DNA of 64,000 bases from SZUA-309 sp965215995 (GCA_965215995.1 OZ244128.1:4960001-5024000), one strand, 5' to 3'; positions 8,460 to 17,247 are shown, counted from the stretch's first letter. The notes: generated by a model not told the origin, from the sequence alone. Made by a program: numbers and translations.

Positions 8460-9341
8460 ATGATTCGACCGATCGCACAGATCCGGGAAGTAACTGGTCC
8501 CGATGGGAATGTCGCTGAACCACCAGCAGGTGTAGTCTCACCTGAGCAGCCTATCGAAGACCCAGTGCGGCATATCGCGCCTGCCGATACGGAGGAGTCC
8601 GCCGCCGAAGATCACGCTGCAGCGATCAACCAAAATAGGGAAGGGCATCTGAGCGCCATCCGCGGCCGCATCCAGGATTGGGGTTGGCGGCGCGCAATCT
8701 TTTGGCAGGCGATGCACACGCTGAAGGAGTATTTTGGCATCACGTTGAGCTACGTGCGGGTGAGTGCTGATCGTCTGGATCTACGCGATTCCAATCCGCC
8801 GGAGATGCCGCCGGGCTACGACGTGTTCATCGCGACGAAGGAAGATTTTGAGCCGTTCGTCGGTAAGGTGGAGTTTCTGGACCGGGAATTCGTTGACGAT
8901 GCGTTTGCCAACGGCGATGAAGCATCGATCGCGCTCTATGGCGGCGAAATGGTGGGGTACAGCTTTGCGACCCGGGTGAAAGCGCGGGTGACGCCGCAAC
9001 TGGAACTCCATGTGCCGAAAAACTTCAGATATGCCTACAAATCCTGGACCCGTAAAGACCATCGGCGGCGGAATGTTTCACGCATGATGGGGCACGTTCG
9101 AGCCTTCAATAACCCGACCCGGCGATGGGAGGAGCGGGGGATCTGGATAGTGTTCGTGCACAACTACCCGTCGCTGCTGCACAGCTATAGGCATCCTAGC
9201 GAGCGAAGCATTCCCATGGGGTTTGTGGGGTGGATTACGCTGTTCGGGAGGCAGATTCCGTTCAACACCCGGAAGGCGAAGTGGATCGGGTTGGAGATTC
9301 GGAGGAAGGAGGACGGGCGGGTGAGACAGTATGTGATTTGA
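8460..9341 (+). CDS. GNAT-like acetyltransferase, putative
   Basis: A 293-residue protein whose first 70 or so residues are low-complexity and probably disordered (rich in A, E, P). The rest resembles an acetyltransferase fold: IALYGGEMVGYSFATRVKAR could be the beta4 strand, and KDHRRRNVSRMMGHVR is reminiscent of the acetyl-CoA pyrophosphate-binding loop. I cannot name a family. It starts at ATG 8460, the first in frame, without a clear Shine-Dalgarno sequence. It is divergent from the beta-propeller operon and separated from it by 175 bases. By position a role in decorating the polysaccharide is possible, but this is inference only. It appears monocistronic, as 172 bases separate it from the PEP-CTERM gene. 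Confidence 0.65.
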   Translation: MIRPIAQIREVTGPDGNVAEPPAGVVSPEQPIEDPVRHIAPADTEESAAEDHAAAINQNREGHLSAIRGRIQDWGWRRAIFWQAMHTLKEYFGITLSYVRVSADRLDLRDSNPPEMPPGYDVFIATKEDFEPFVGKVEFLDREFVDDAFANGDEASIALYGGEMVGYSFATRVKARVTPQLELHVPKNFRYAYKSWTRKDHRRRNVSRMMGHVRAFNNPTRRWEERGIWIVFVHNYPSLLHSYRHPSERSIPMGFVGWITLFGRQIPFNTRKAKWIGLEIRRKEDGRVRQYVI

Positions 9342-9454
9342 TGCGAATGAAATTGTCTTTCTGACCAAACAGCCTGGTGGCAGACAAGTGATTTACAAAT
9401 CATTCCGGGCCAATTCTCCTGATCTGCTTAGAAATGTCACCTAATAGATTGATT

Positions 9455-9460
9455 TATAAT
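9455..9460 (+). promoter_or_regulatory. candidate -10 element for the PEP-CTERM gene
   Basis: A perfect TATAAT lies 54 bases before ATG 9514 inside an AT-rich stretch. I find no convincing TTGACA-like element 16-18 bases upstream and no extended -10 TG, so this is only a candidate. Confidence 0.25.
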
Positions 9461-9513
9461 AAGATATGCATCAAGACTGTGCTGTTGTCATGGATTCATT
9501 CTAAGCGCACTAT

Positions 9514-9909
9514 ATGAACTCGCCGAACAGTGGGAAGAAGTTGGTGAAAGTATTACGTCTATTCATAGCTATGCCGGTGGCAATTGTTGCCGCGATGCTC
9601 ATGCCTGCAACGGCCAATGCAACGTTCATCGACGATCTTCGAGTTACCTGCGAGGCGAACGGCTGCGTCAGTAGCGACGGTAGCGTGGACCGCAGGGTGT
9701 TGGTTGGATCCATATTTCAGACCTACAGGTCAGGGCAATATCAGAACAGCTTGCGATCTTTCCTGGCGAGGGCCTCTCAATTCGGAGTTCAACTGCAGAA
9801 TCACCAAACTGCTACTTCGGTGCCCGAGCCGGGTACGCTGGGACTGTTGGGCGCGGGTCTGATTGGCGTAGGAATCCTCAACCGTCGACGGCGAAGCAAG
9901 GCGGTCTGA
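9514..9909 (+). CDS. PEP-CTERM sorting domain protein
   Basis: A small secreted protein (131 residues) predicted to be processed by an exosortase. It has an N-terminal signal peptide with hydrophobic core MPVAIVAAMLMPA and an ANA cleavage site. At the C-terminus it has the tripartite PEP-CTERM signal: VPEPGT, a hydrophobic helix LGLLGAGLIGVGIL, then the basic tail NRRRRSK. The mature part, roughly 80 residues, holds two cysteines and no recognised domain. GTG 9544, preceded by GAAGAAG, is an alternative start giving a shorter signal peptide. The exosortase at 20957 is the likely processing enzyme. It is the only PEP-CTERM protein I could see in the window. Confidence 0.9.
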   Translation: MNSPNSGKKLVKVLRLFIAMPVAIVAAMLMPATANATFIDDLRVTCEANGCVSSDGSVDRRVLVGSIFQTYRSGQYQNSLRSFLARASQFGVQLQNHQTATSVPEPGTLGLLGAGLIGVGILNRRRRSKAV

Positions 9910-9942
9910 ACAGCAAGCCTTCAAGCTTCACCATTCACACCT

Positions 9943-9967
9943 AACCGCTCGGATAGAGTGGTTTTTT
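9943..9967 (+). terminator. Rho-independent terminator
   Basis: AACCGCTC, loop GGATA, GAGTGGTT, then a run of T. The stem is eight pairs with one G-U wobble, followed directly by six T counting the stem end. It lies 34 bases after the PEP-CTERM stop codon and should isolate that gene from the rfb operon. Confidence 0.75.
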
Positions 9968-10172
9968 CATTCGTCGAACCTCTTCCAGGCGTTGGTCTTG
10001 GTACGGATCTTGAGTTTTACTCATAAGTTTGATTCAGAAGTTCGGCTCAGACCATCTCCACGATGTCGCCAACTGAATTTGCACTTTCGCTTTATTCCAT
10101 GGTTGCTGGTGTAGGTTGCAGCCGTCGAGCGAAGTGCCGACAGAAACCTTAGGGCTATTTACTAAGTCCTGA

Positions 10173-10201
10173 TTGTTCGGTTTTGTGCCAGGCTCTAGAG
10201 T
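10173..10201 (+). promoter_or_regulatory. weak sigma-70-like promoter for rfbBACD
   Basis: TTGTTC and TAGAGT separated by 17 bases, with the -10 ending 32 bases before the rfbB ATG. Spacing and position fit, but only three of six -35 and four of six -10 bases match consensus. Confidence 0.3.
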
Positions 10202-10233
10202 GTTGAGGATAGTGTGTCAGGCTGATTAACAGA

Positions 10234-11313
10234 ATGAAGTTTCTCGTGACGGGCGGAAGTGGCTTCATCGGCTCTGCAGTGGTCTATCAGTTGCTCGAGG
10301 ACGAGGCAAACGAGGTGATTAACCTCGATGCGTTGACCTATGCCGCTAATCCAGCATCTCTCTCGTCAGTCCAATCGCACCCGAGGTATATATTCGTCCG
10401 TGCGGATATCAGGGATGCAGCTGCTATCGGTGCCGCGCTGGCGAGATACCAACCTGATGTGATCATGCACCTTGCTGCAGAGTCGCACGTTGACCGATCG
10501 ATCGATGCGCCAGCGAAATTCATCGACACCAACGTAGTTGGAACGCTGACGCTGCTGGAGCAAGCGATTCAATACTTCGAGTCGTTAGATGACGACCGAC
10601 AGCAGCTATTTCGTTTCCATCATGTTTCAACGGATGAAGTGTTCGGTGATCTCGAGGTGAATGATCCAGCGTTCTCGGAGCGTACGCCATATGCACCAAG
10701 CTCCCCTTATTCAGCATCGAAAGCTGCTTCGGACCATCTCGTACGCGCCTGGTATCGGACATACGGGTTGCCGATCGTGCTCAGCAACTGCTCAAACAAC
10801 TATGGTCCTCGCCAGTTCCCGGAGAAGCTCATCCCGCTGATGTTGTTGAATGCGTTAAGAGGGAAACGTCTGCCGGTCTATGGCGACGGGCAGCAAATCC
10901 GGGACTGGCTCTATGTGGAAGACCATGCCCGGGCGTTAGAGCTGGTTGCAAAGAAGGGGCGGGTGGGGTCCACATACTGCATCGGTGGCAACTGTGAGCT
11001 GACAAATCTGGAGGTGATCTCGGCCATTTGCCGGTTGCTTGAGCAGGAAGCGTCCAAGCCCGTCGGTGTTGCTACATTCGGCAGTCTGATTGAGCGTGTG
11101 CCGGATCGCCCTGGACACGATCGCCGGTATGCCATCGATACGACTCTTGTTAGCCATGAGCTTGGCTGGCAGCCGAAAGAGAGCTTCGAGTCGGGTCTGG
11201 CGAAAACCGTTCGCTGGTACTTGAAAAACACTGCCTGGTGGCAAGCTGTCGCAGATGGAAGCTATCTAAAGTGGCGTGAAGATGCAGGTATGAAGGCAGC
11301 CTCAGATGCATAA
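10234..11313 (+). CDS. rfbB: dTDP-glucose 4,6-dehydratase
   Basis: Converts dTDP-glucose to dTDP-4-keto-6-deoxyglucose, step two of dTDP-L-rhamnose synthesis, in the cytosol. The 359-residue extended short-chain dehydrogenase has the Rossmann motif GGSGFIGSAV at residues 7-16, AAESHVDRSI near residue 83, HVSTDEVFGDL with the catalytic Thr-Asp-Glu set, and YSASKAASDH with the Tyr-Lys pair. NCSNNYGPRQFPEKLIPL is characteristic of RmlB. It is first in an overlapping rfbB-A-C-D operon; the rfbA start lies 8 bases inside its 3' end. Length and motifs match the family closely. Confidence 0.96.
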   Translation: MKFLVTGGSGFIGSAVVYQLLEDEANEVINLDALTYAANPASLSSVQSHPRYIFVRADIRDAAAIGAALARYQPDVIMHLAAESHVDRSIDAPAKFIDTNVVGTLTLLEQAIQYFESLDDDRQQLFRFHHVSTDEVFGDLEVNDPAFSERTPYAPSSPYSASKAASDHLVRAWYRTYGLPIVLSNCSNNYGPRQFPEKLIPLMLLNALRGKRLPVYGDGQQIRDWLYVEDHARALELVAKKGRVGSTYCIGGNCELTNLEVISAICRLLEQEASKPVGVATFGSLIERVPDRPGHDRRYAIDTTLVSHELGWQPKESFESGLAKTVRWYLKNTAWWQAVADGSYLKWREDAGMKAASDA

Positions 11314-12187
11314 AGGCATTATTCTCGCTGGCGGTGCAGGGACCCGCCTTCACCCCATCACACTAGGCATGAGCAAGCAGCTGTTACCTGTCTACGACAA
11401 GCCAATGATCTACTACCCGTTGTCCACGCTGATGCTGGCGGGGATCAGGGAGATCCTGATCATCTCAACGCCGTCAGACATCCACCGGTTCACAGAAATC
11501 TTGGCGGATGGAAGTCAGTGGGGTATTGAGCTCAGCTATGCGGTGCAGCCGTCTCCCGATGGTCTGGCGCAGGCGTTCCTGATTGGAGAGACCTTTCTCA
11601 GTGGCGCGCCCGCCAGTCTCGTGCTAGGTGATAACCTGTTTTTCGGTGCAGGATTGAGCGGAATGCTCCGTGAAGCCAATGCCCAGACCACGGGCGCTCA
11701 GTTGTTCGCCTATGCGGTCAGCAACCCGGAAGATTTCGGCGTTGTTAAGTTTGATGCCTCGGGAAACGTGCTGTCCATTGAAGAGAAACCCGAGATTCCT
11801 CCTAGCAGATTTGCGGTCACGGGCCTCTATTTCTACGATGAAGAGGTCGTGGAACTTGCGAAGAAGGTGAAGCCATCCGACCGAGGCGAACTGGAGATCA
11901 CCGATCTGAACAACCTCTACCTGCAGAACGGTAAGTTGACCGTTCACCGGATGGCTAGAGGTATGGCATGGCTCGATACGGGGACTCACGACTCGCTCCT
12001 GGAAGCTGCCCACTTTATCCAGACACTGGAGAAGCGGCAGGGTCTGAAGGTGGCTTGCCCCGAGGAGATTGCCTGGAGTGCTGGCTGGATATCCAGCAAC
12101 GATTTGGAAGCACTGGCGAAACCACTCACGAGAAGTGGATACGGGGACTACCTGCTGAGCTTGCTGGAGAACGATGCACGTATCTGA
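11306..12187 (+). CDS. rfbA: glucose-1-phosphate thymidylyltransferase
   Basis: Makes dTDP-glucose from dTTP and glucose-1-phosphate, the first and usually feedback-controlled step of the rhamnose pathway. At 293 residues it is the usual length. The nucleotide-binding signature GGAGTRLHPITLGMSKQLLP (residues 8-27), YYPLSTLMLAGIREIL, LVLGDNLFFG and the sugar-site EEKPEIPPS are all typical of RmlA. The start overlaps rfbB by 8 bases and the end overlaps rfbC by 14 bases, so translation is coupled along the operon. Confidence 0.96.
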   Translation: MHKGIILAGGAGTRLHPITLGMSKQLLPVYDKPMIYYPLSTLMLAGIREILIISTPSDIHRFTEILADGSQWGIELSYAVQPSPDGLAQAFLIGETFLSGAPASLVLGDNLFFGAGLSGMLREANAQTTGAQLFAYAVSNPEDFGVVKFDASGNVLSIEEKPEIPPSRFAVTGLYFYDEEVVELAKKVKPSDRGELEITDLNNLYLQNGKLTVHRMARGMAWLDTGTHDSLLEAAHFIQTLEKRQGLKVACPEEIAWSAGWISSNDLEALAKPLTRSGYGDYLLSLLENDARI

Positions 12188-12704
12188 AACCAGCTTGCCC
12201 GGGGTGAAAGTGATCGAACCGCAACTGTTCGGTGACGAGCGAGGCTATTTCCTGGAGACTTTCAATGTCCGTCGCTACGAAGAAGCACTGGGTCAGCCAC
12301 TCGAGTTCGTTCAGGACAACCTGTCATGTTCTACTCGTGGCGTACTCAGGGGTATGCATCTGCAGTTAACGCAACCGCAGTCGAAGCTCGTTCGCGTAGC
12401 GTACGGTGAAGTATTCGATGTCGTTCTGGATGTGAATCGCGATTCCATGACGTATGGTCAGTGGGTAGGTGAACGGATATCGTCGGAAAACCAGAAGCAG
12501 CTTTTCATTCCAAAAGGGTATGCACACGGTTTCCAGGTGTTGTCCGAATTTGCTCTGTTTGAGTACAAGTGCATCGGTTACTACGTACCGGGTGACGACG
12601 GTGGTGTTGTCTGGAACGATCCGGATGCGGCGATTCCCTGGCCTATCGCGGACCCTATCCTGTCTGAAAAAGATAGTTTGCTACCTAAACTAAGAGATTT
12701 ATGA
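12174..12704 (+). CDS. rfbC: dTDP-4-dehydrorhamnose 3,5-epimerase
   Basis: Epimerises C3 and C5 of dTDP-4-keto-6-deoxyglucose to give dTDP-4-keto-L-rhamnose. The 176-residue cupin-type protein has GDERGYFLETF, the catalytic histidine in LRGMHLQ, the substrate-binding KLVRVAYGEVFDVVLDV and the tyrosine-containing FALFEYKCIGYYVPG region. The usual GLHYQ is GMHLQ here, a mild variant that keeps the histidine. It overlaps rfbA by 14 and rfbD by 4 bases. Confidence 0.95.
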   Translation: MHVSETSLPGVKVIEPQLFGDERGYFLETFNVRRYEEALGQPLEFVQDNLSCSTRGVLRGMHLQLTQPQSKLVRVAYGEVFDVVLDVNRDSMTYGQWVGERISSENQKQLFIPKGYAHGFQVLSEFALFEYKCIGYYVPGDDGGVVWNDPDAAIPWPIADPILSEKDSLLPKLRDL

Positions 12705-13576
12705 GCATGGCAGGTCTGGTGCTGGGGCGTTACGGGCAGATCGGCCAGTCGCTGAAGTCGGTACTTGCTAATGCCGACTTTCTCGGCAGATCCGAGCTAG
12801 ATCTCGCTGACCTCGATAGTATTCAGCCGATACTCGAGCGTTACAGTCCGGACTACATTGTCAATGCGGCGGCCTATACGTCGGTTGATGATGCGGAGAG
12901 CGAGGAACAACTAGCCACACGGGTCAATGGGGAAGCGGTTGTGGAGCTGTCCCGCGTGGCCGCAGCCCGTGCCATTCCGCTGGTCCACATCTCGACGGAC
13001 TATGTGTTCCCGGGATCAGCCGAGCGTCCGTATCGGGAGACCGATGAGACGCAACCCATCAATGCTTATGGGCGTTCAAAACTCATAGGCGAACGTCCGT
13101 TTACTGCTGACTGCCCGACAAATCAGTGGCTGTTGCGATGCAGCTGGGTATTCAGCGAGCACGGGGATAATTTCGTAAAAACCATGCTTCAATTGGCAGA
13201 TCAGGAGCAGTTGCAGGTGGTCGATGATCAGTTCAGTCGACCCACCTATGCCGGTGACATAGCAAGTATCATTGGACGGTTCATCGATGCCTGGCAACAT
13301 GGGCGTCCGCCTCAAGCCGGCACGTATCACTGTGCATCCTCCGGTGTAGTGGCTTGGTATGGGTTCGCTAAATCGGTATTCGAGCACGCCACAGAATTCG
13401 GAATGATTGAGCGTGCCCCGGAGTTGGTCGCGATCCAGACAGAAGACTACCCATCGCTCGCACCGAGGCCCAGGTACACGGTGCTTGATACGACGAAGCT
13501 GGAGCGATGTCTCGGGGTTCATCTGCCAGAGTGGCACGCAGGGGTGAGAAGGACCTTGCAAGCACTCAGGTTTTAG
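12701..13576 (+). CDS. rfbD: dTDP-4-dehydrorhamnose reductase
   Basis: Uses NAD(P)H to reduce dTDP-4-keto-L-rhamnose to dTDP-L-rhamnose, completing the activated sugar. The 291-residue enzyme shows the nucleotide motif GRYGQIGQSL near the start, VNAAAYTSVDDAES, STDYVFPG, YGRSKLIGE with the catalytic Tyr-Lys, and WLLRCSWVFSEHGDNFVKTM. The start overlaps rfbC as ATGA. It ends the rfb operon and converges on a glycosyltransferase 25 bases away; I saw no hairpin terminator between them. Confidence 0.95.
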   Translation: MSMAGLVLGRYGQIGQSLKSVLANADFLGRSELDLADLDSIQPILERYSPDYIVNAAAYTSVDDAESEEQLATRVNGEAVVELSRVAAARAIPLVHISTDYVFPGSAERPYRETDETQPINAYGRSKLIGERPFTADCPTNQWLLRCSWVFSEHGDNFVKTMLQLADQEQLQVVDDQFSRPTYAGDIASIIGRFIDAWQHGRPPQAGTYHCASSGVVAWYGFAKSVFEHATEFGMIERAPELVAIQTEDYPSLAPRPRYTVLDTTKLERCLGVHLPEWHAGVRRTLQALRF

Positions 13577-13601
13577 CGCGACATTCCTCGGGTATCGACC
13601 G

Positions 13602-14456
13602 TCAACTGTTCAGCTTGCTCATTCGATCGGCGAGACTGCTGTCTCGCCTGACTATCCCGGCCGACGCGAGTATGGTCGTCAGCAACCTACCTGGGCACAG
13701 CCGACGCCATTCGGCGTCAAGTTGACCTGCCTCGTATTGTCGAATCCACCGCCGCCAGTGATAGGCGAGCTGCTGATCGTACTCGGGCACGCTTTCAAGT
13801 GCCGCGGCACCGCGCACTACCTTCCTGAAAAAATGGTCACGCGAGCGAATCGGGTAGTGATTAATGATCAGGTTTCCAGCCTCACCCCCGGTTCCGCCCG
13901 TCATTTCCGCGGCAGTGTTTCCATGCTGAATCTGCTTGAGGTATGACGGACGAACTATGACTTTCCCCGAATACCCCATCGAAGTTTTTTTCAGAAGTTC
14001 GGGAATCATTGGAACTGGAAGCGGCTTCGTGACTCGATACTGCATTCGACGAATTGGATCGGCAACGCTTGGGTCGTCATGGGCCGTGGGAATGAAATTG
14101 GATGTCGGAACGCGCAGATGCGAATGCGGTGATGCCTCAAGCTCGTCAAGCCAGGCCTGGGTCTGTGGTGCGAATAACTCGTCGGCATCTCCCGAGATCA
14201 CCCAGTCCGGATTCCAGGCCGCCTGCGCCATCTCGACCATCTGCGTCGTCAAGTCGTCCTGTCGGAATGGGCCGTCGTTCCTGATCAACTTGATCCTGTC
14301 AGCACGTTCCCAGTTTTCCAGGATATCGAGTGTTCCGTCCGTCGAGCCATTGTCAGTAACCAGGATCTTGTCAATACCAAGGCTCCGATGCCAACGAAGA
14401 TTGGAGGCGATGATGTCGGCCTCGTCCTTGACGAGCAACAACAGCGCGATCGTCAC
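13602..14456 (-). CDS. GT2-family glycosyltransferase (DUF/Glyco_tranf_2_4 type)
   Basis: A 284-residue GT-A fold protein. The start MTIALLLLVKDEADIIASNLRWH and TDNGSTDGTLDIL are typical of the small cytosolic Glyco_tranf_2_4 group, and SGDADELFAPQ provides a DxD-like metal motif. NHYPIRSRDHFFRKV near residue 205 is also found in this group. These proteins often add a sugar to cell-surface glycans, but specificity is unknown. It is transcribed against rfbD, possibly so that rhamnose made next door is its donor (inference only). The ATG at 14456 faces a 220-base divergent region shared with the acyl-CoA ligase. Confidence 0.85.
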   Translation of the reverse strand: MTIALLLLVKDEADIIASNLRWHRSLGIDKILVTDNGSTDGTLDILENWERADRIKLIRNDGPFRQDDLTTQMVEMAQAAWNPDWVISGDADELFAPQTQAWLDELEASPHSHLRVPTSNFIPTAHDDPSVADPIRRMQYRVTKPLPVPMIPELLKKTSMGYSGKVIVRPSYLKQIQHGNTAAEMTGGTGGEAGNLIINHYPIRSRDHFFRKVVRGAAALESVPEYDQQLAYHWRRWIRQYEAGQLDAEWRRLCPGRLLTTILASAGIVRRDSSLADRMSKLNS

Positions 14457-14676
14457 GGCGTCACAGTTTCCACGCGAACAGGATCAGGAGAGTCTCAGCA
14501 AACTGATTTTGGTCGGCCGTACTGGCGGTAAGCAAGTTGATGTCCGCGATCGTTGAATTGCGTTTTTCAATATACTCTGCGACAACCTCGAATGCACTTG
14601 GACCGCTGGGGACTACTCGAGCACTTTAAGGAGCGGCTGACATTGGTATTTCGTTGAGTGGACAGCAGGACGCGAA

Positions 14677-16317
14677 GTGCTTGTAGATCAATCGGCCACT
14701 GTTAAAACGATCTCACTGTTGCTTGAAGCGTCTGCAGAACGATGGCCTGGCAGAGAAGCTCTCCGCTCCGGTGATCAGTCACTCACCTATGCGGTTCTGA
14801 ACGACGTCGTTACAGAGGCAGCGGCTGGTCTGCGTGCTCGTGGCTTGCAGAGAGGGGATCGGGTCGCTGTTCTCCTGCCCAAGCGGATTGAGACTGCCAT
14901 TGCCTGTCTCGCCACGTTGCGGGCAGGTGGCGTACTGGTGCCGATCAATCCCGCTCTGAAACCCAGGCAGGTGCAGCAGATTTTCGAGGATTCGGAGCCT
15001 CGATTCATCGTTAGTCAACCGGATCGAGTTCAGGACATGCTGACGGCGGACGAACGATGGTCGTCTATCGAATGCGTGCTCGTAGGTCGAAGTCCGACCC
15101 TCGACGACGCAGCATCGGACAGCTGGCAGCAACTGCTGACTGATGGCGTAACAGGCATCGCTCACGGAGCAAACCAAGGCTCTCGGACTGCTCTCACTGA
15201 TCTTGCGGTTTTGCTCTACACCTCCGGCAGCACCGGTCTTCCCAAGGGGGTGATGGTCAGTCATCAGAATCTTGCGTATGGCGTTGACAGCGTCGTCCGT
15301 TATCTTCAACTTGACCAGAGTGATCGACTCCTCTGCTCGCTCCCATTCAGCTTCGATTACGGATTGAATCAGTTGTTGTCAGCCTTGGCTGTGGGCGCGT
15401 GTGCAGTGCTGATCGACTACTTCCATCCTCAGCAAGTTCTGCGAATGATCGAGCGAGAACGGATCACAGGACTTGCGGGGGTGCCGACAATGTGGGCGCA
15501 ACTGACAAAACATCGCTGGCCGGAGAGGACGACTAGGTCACTTCGCTATATTACTAACTCCGGTGATCGGTTGCCTGGCGTAGTGCTGAGAACCTTGCGA
15601 CAACGGCTATCCGGCGCGCGGATTTTCCTTATGTATGGGTTTACGGAAGCATTTCGAGGAACCTATCTAGATCCGGATCTTATTGACGAGCACACCGGCT
15701 CAATCGGGAGGCCGGTGCCGCACGCGGAAGTCGAAGTGCGTGATGAGCAGGGAAGGACCGCCCCTACGGGAGTGGTTGGCGAGCTGGTGCAGCGGGGGCC
15801 ACTCGTTACTCTCGGATACTGGCGCGACGAAGTACGCACTGCTCAGAAATACTCAGATACCCGGTCCGATGGTAGACATCCAAGCTGGGTGCGGTCAGGT
15901 GACCTCGGCTGGCTAGACGAGTATGGCTTTCTCCACTTTGCTGGCAGGCGAGATCATCTGATCAAAACTGCTGGGTATCGGGTCAGCCGAAGCGAGATCG
16001 AAGCTGTGCTGACTGAAGCTGGGGAAATCACTCAAGCAGCGGTGATCGCGCTACCGGATGAAGTCTGGGGTCAGCAGATCGTGGCGTTCGTAACGACATC
16101 AGCCTTCGAGAGGTTTGATGAAAAGCGATTGTTGCGACATTGTCGACGCAGCCTGCCTCGCTACATGGTGCCTGCCAGCATCGAGTGCCTGCCTGAACTG
16201 CCGCAGACCGCCAACGGTAAGGTCGACTATCTGGCACTCGGTAGCATTCCCACAAAGGTCGACCGAAAGGTGACTGATACGGAGAGTGTCAATCATTGGG
16301 CTGCGGATTCCGAGTAG
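14677..16317 (+). CDS. acyl-CoA ligase (AMP-forming), exosortase-locus type
   Basis: An adenylate-forming enzyme of 546 residues that activates a carboxylate as acyl-AMP and passes it to CoA or a carrier protein. The P-loop LLYTSGSTGLPKGVMVSH is near residue 180, MYGFTEAFRGTYL supplies the A5 motif, SGDLGWLDEYGFLHFAGRRDHLIKTAGYRVS covers A7-A8, and NGKVDYLAL contains the C-terminal catalytic lysine. Similar ligases recur in exosortase-A polysaccharide loci. The start is GTG 14677; no ATG lies nearby in frame. Its last 25 bases overlap the convergent deacetylase gene. The acid substrate is unknown. Confidence 0.85.
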   Translation: MLVDQSATVKTISLLLEASAERWPGREALRSGDQSLTYAVLNDVVTEAAAGLRARGLQRGDRVAVLLPKRIETAIACLATLRAGGVLVPINPALKPRQVQQIFEDSEPRFIVSQPDRVQDMLTADERWSSIECVLVGRSPTLDDAASDSWQQLLTDGVTGIAHGANQGSRTALTDLAVLLYTSGSTGLPKGVMVSHQNLAYGVDSVVRYLQLDQSDRLLCSLPFSFDYGLNQLLSALAVGACAVLIDYFHPQQVLRMIERERITGLAGVPTMWAQLTKHRWPERTTRSLRYITNSGDRLPGVVLRTLRQRLSGARIFLMYGFTEAFRGTYLDPDLIDEHTGSIGRPVPHAEVEVRDEQGRTAPTGVVGELVQRGPLVTLGYWRDEVRTAQKYSDTRSDGRHPSWVRSGDLGWLDEYGFLHFAGRRDHLIKTAGYRVSRSEIEAVLTEAGEITQAAVIALPDEVWGQQIVAFVTTSAFERFDEKRLLRHCRRSLPRYMVPASIECLPELPQTANGKVDYLALGSIPTKVDRKVTDTESVNHWAADSE

Positions 16318-17177
16318 GAATACGTCGGTAAGGCGCAATCAGCGTAGTGTGTGCTGAGGCAGTCCGTCATGGTGGAGAATCGGAAATCACCGATGATTCG
16401 CTGCAGACGATCCCGGGTCTTTTCAAGATTATTGTAGTGGCGGAAGCGTGAGAACTGACTGGCCTGGATTTGCGGCTGATCGGGATCGACCTCCCAGGGG
16501 TGCAGGTAGAACATGAGCGGGCGACCGGCTTTGTTGACCTTTCTTGCCAGCATCCTAGTTAGGCCATATGGGTAGAGGCGAAAGTAGCCACCTCCGGAAA
16601 CGGGCAGAGTGACACCGACCAGTCTGACCGTAGTAATAGGGAATTCCAGAAGCGCACCACCGTTCGGCAAGGTGATTAGGTAGGGATCAACTGGACCGCC
16701 GGTCAACCCATACAGGTCGTGACGAATCGGAAAGATGCTGGAATCGGTACGGAAGCCGACTTCATAGAGTATGTCCAGTGCCCAGAGAGAATCCCGGGTG
16801 ATCGAGTAGCTTGCGGCACGGTAGGCAGTTACCGGCACCTGGGCGATGTCTTCCAACAGTGCACGTGAGCGGATGGTCTCCTGCCGGAACTCGCTGACGT
16901 CCTGAGTGTAAATCAGGCGGTGACTGTAGCCATGACTTGCGATCTCGTGTCCCTCGGCGGCGATGGTCCGGACCAGCGACGGTTCGCGCTCTGCAACCCA
17001 CCCGAGGATGAAGAAAGTTGCCTTTACCTCTGATTCCTGGAGCAGTGCCAGCAGGTCATGTGTGTTGGCTACCACCCTCGACGGCTGATCACTCCAGGTC
17101 GCACGATCGACGGCAGCGTCGAATGCCGCCACCTGAAAGTGCTCTTCGACATCGAAGGAGAGGGCGTTAGTGACCAT
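16293..17177 (-). CDS. exosortase-type polysaccharide deacetylase (DUF3473)
   Basis: A 294-residue NodB-fold deacetylase of the group that accompanies exosortase A polysaccharide loci. LSFDVEEHFQVAAF begins the protein and carries the metal-binding Asp; SHGYSH is the zinc HxxxH motif. The C-terminal DUF3473 region is recognisable by GGYFRLYPYGLTRML and FYLHPWEVDPDQPQ. It probably removes acetyl groups from sugar residues during assembly. No signal peptide is visible. A strong sigma-54-like promoter lies 55 bases upstream (17232-17247). It is a single gene, and its 3' end overlaps the acyl-CoA ligase tail to tail by 25 bases. Confidence 0.92.
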   Translation of the reverse strand: MVTNALSFDVEEHFQVAAFDAAVDRATWSDQPSRVVANTHDLLALLQESEVKATFFILGWVAEREPSLVRTIAAEGHEIASHGYSHRLIYTQDVSEFRQETIRSRALLEDIAQVPVTAYRAASYSITRDSLWALDILYEVGFRTDSSIFPIRHDLYGLTGGPVDPYLITLPNGGALLEFPITTVRLVGVTLPVSGGGYFRLYPYGLTRMLARKVNKAGRPLMFYLHPWEVDPDQPQIQASQFSRFRHYNNLEKTRDRLQRIIGDFRFSTMTDCLSTHYADCALPTYSYSESAAQ

Positions 17178-17231
17178 GGACGTGATGTTAGTCGTGCGTT
17201 GTCGAGATTTCTGTTAGTGAACTATGTGGTA

Positions 17232-17247
17232 AGCAAGCTGTTGGCCT
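17232..17247 (-). promoter_or_regulatory. sigma-54 (RpoN) type promoter for the deacetylase
   Basis: Read on the minus strand the site is AGGCCAACAGCTTGCT: GG and GC are separated by exactly ten bases, with GGC at -24 and TTGCT at -12, as in the RpoN consensus. It lies 55 bases before the deacetylase ATG. In exosortase loci the PrsR response regulator acts with sigma-54 (known for such systems), which makes this site plausible; no prsR is in the window. Confidence 0.5.

Larger units (their letters stand above)
9910..10233. other. intergenic region between PEP-CTERM gene and rfb operon
   Basis: A 324-base gap without a credible gene. It contains a hairpin terminator at its start (9943-9967) and a weak promoter candidate near its end (10173-10201). 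Between them I see only a short inverted repeat CTTAG/CTAAG around 10148-10164 and no open frame of useful length. Confidence 0.7.
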
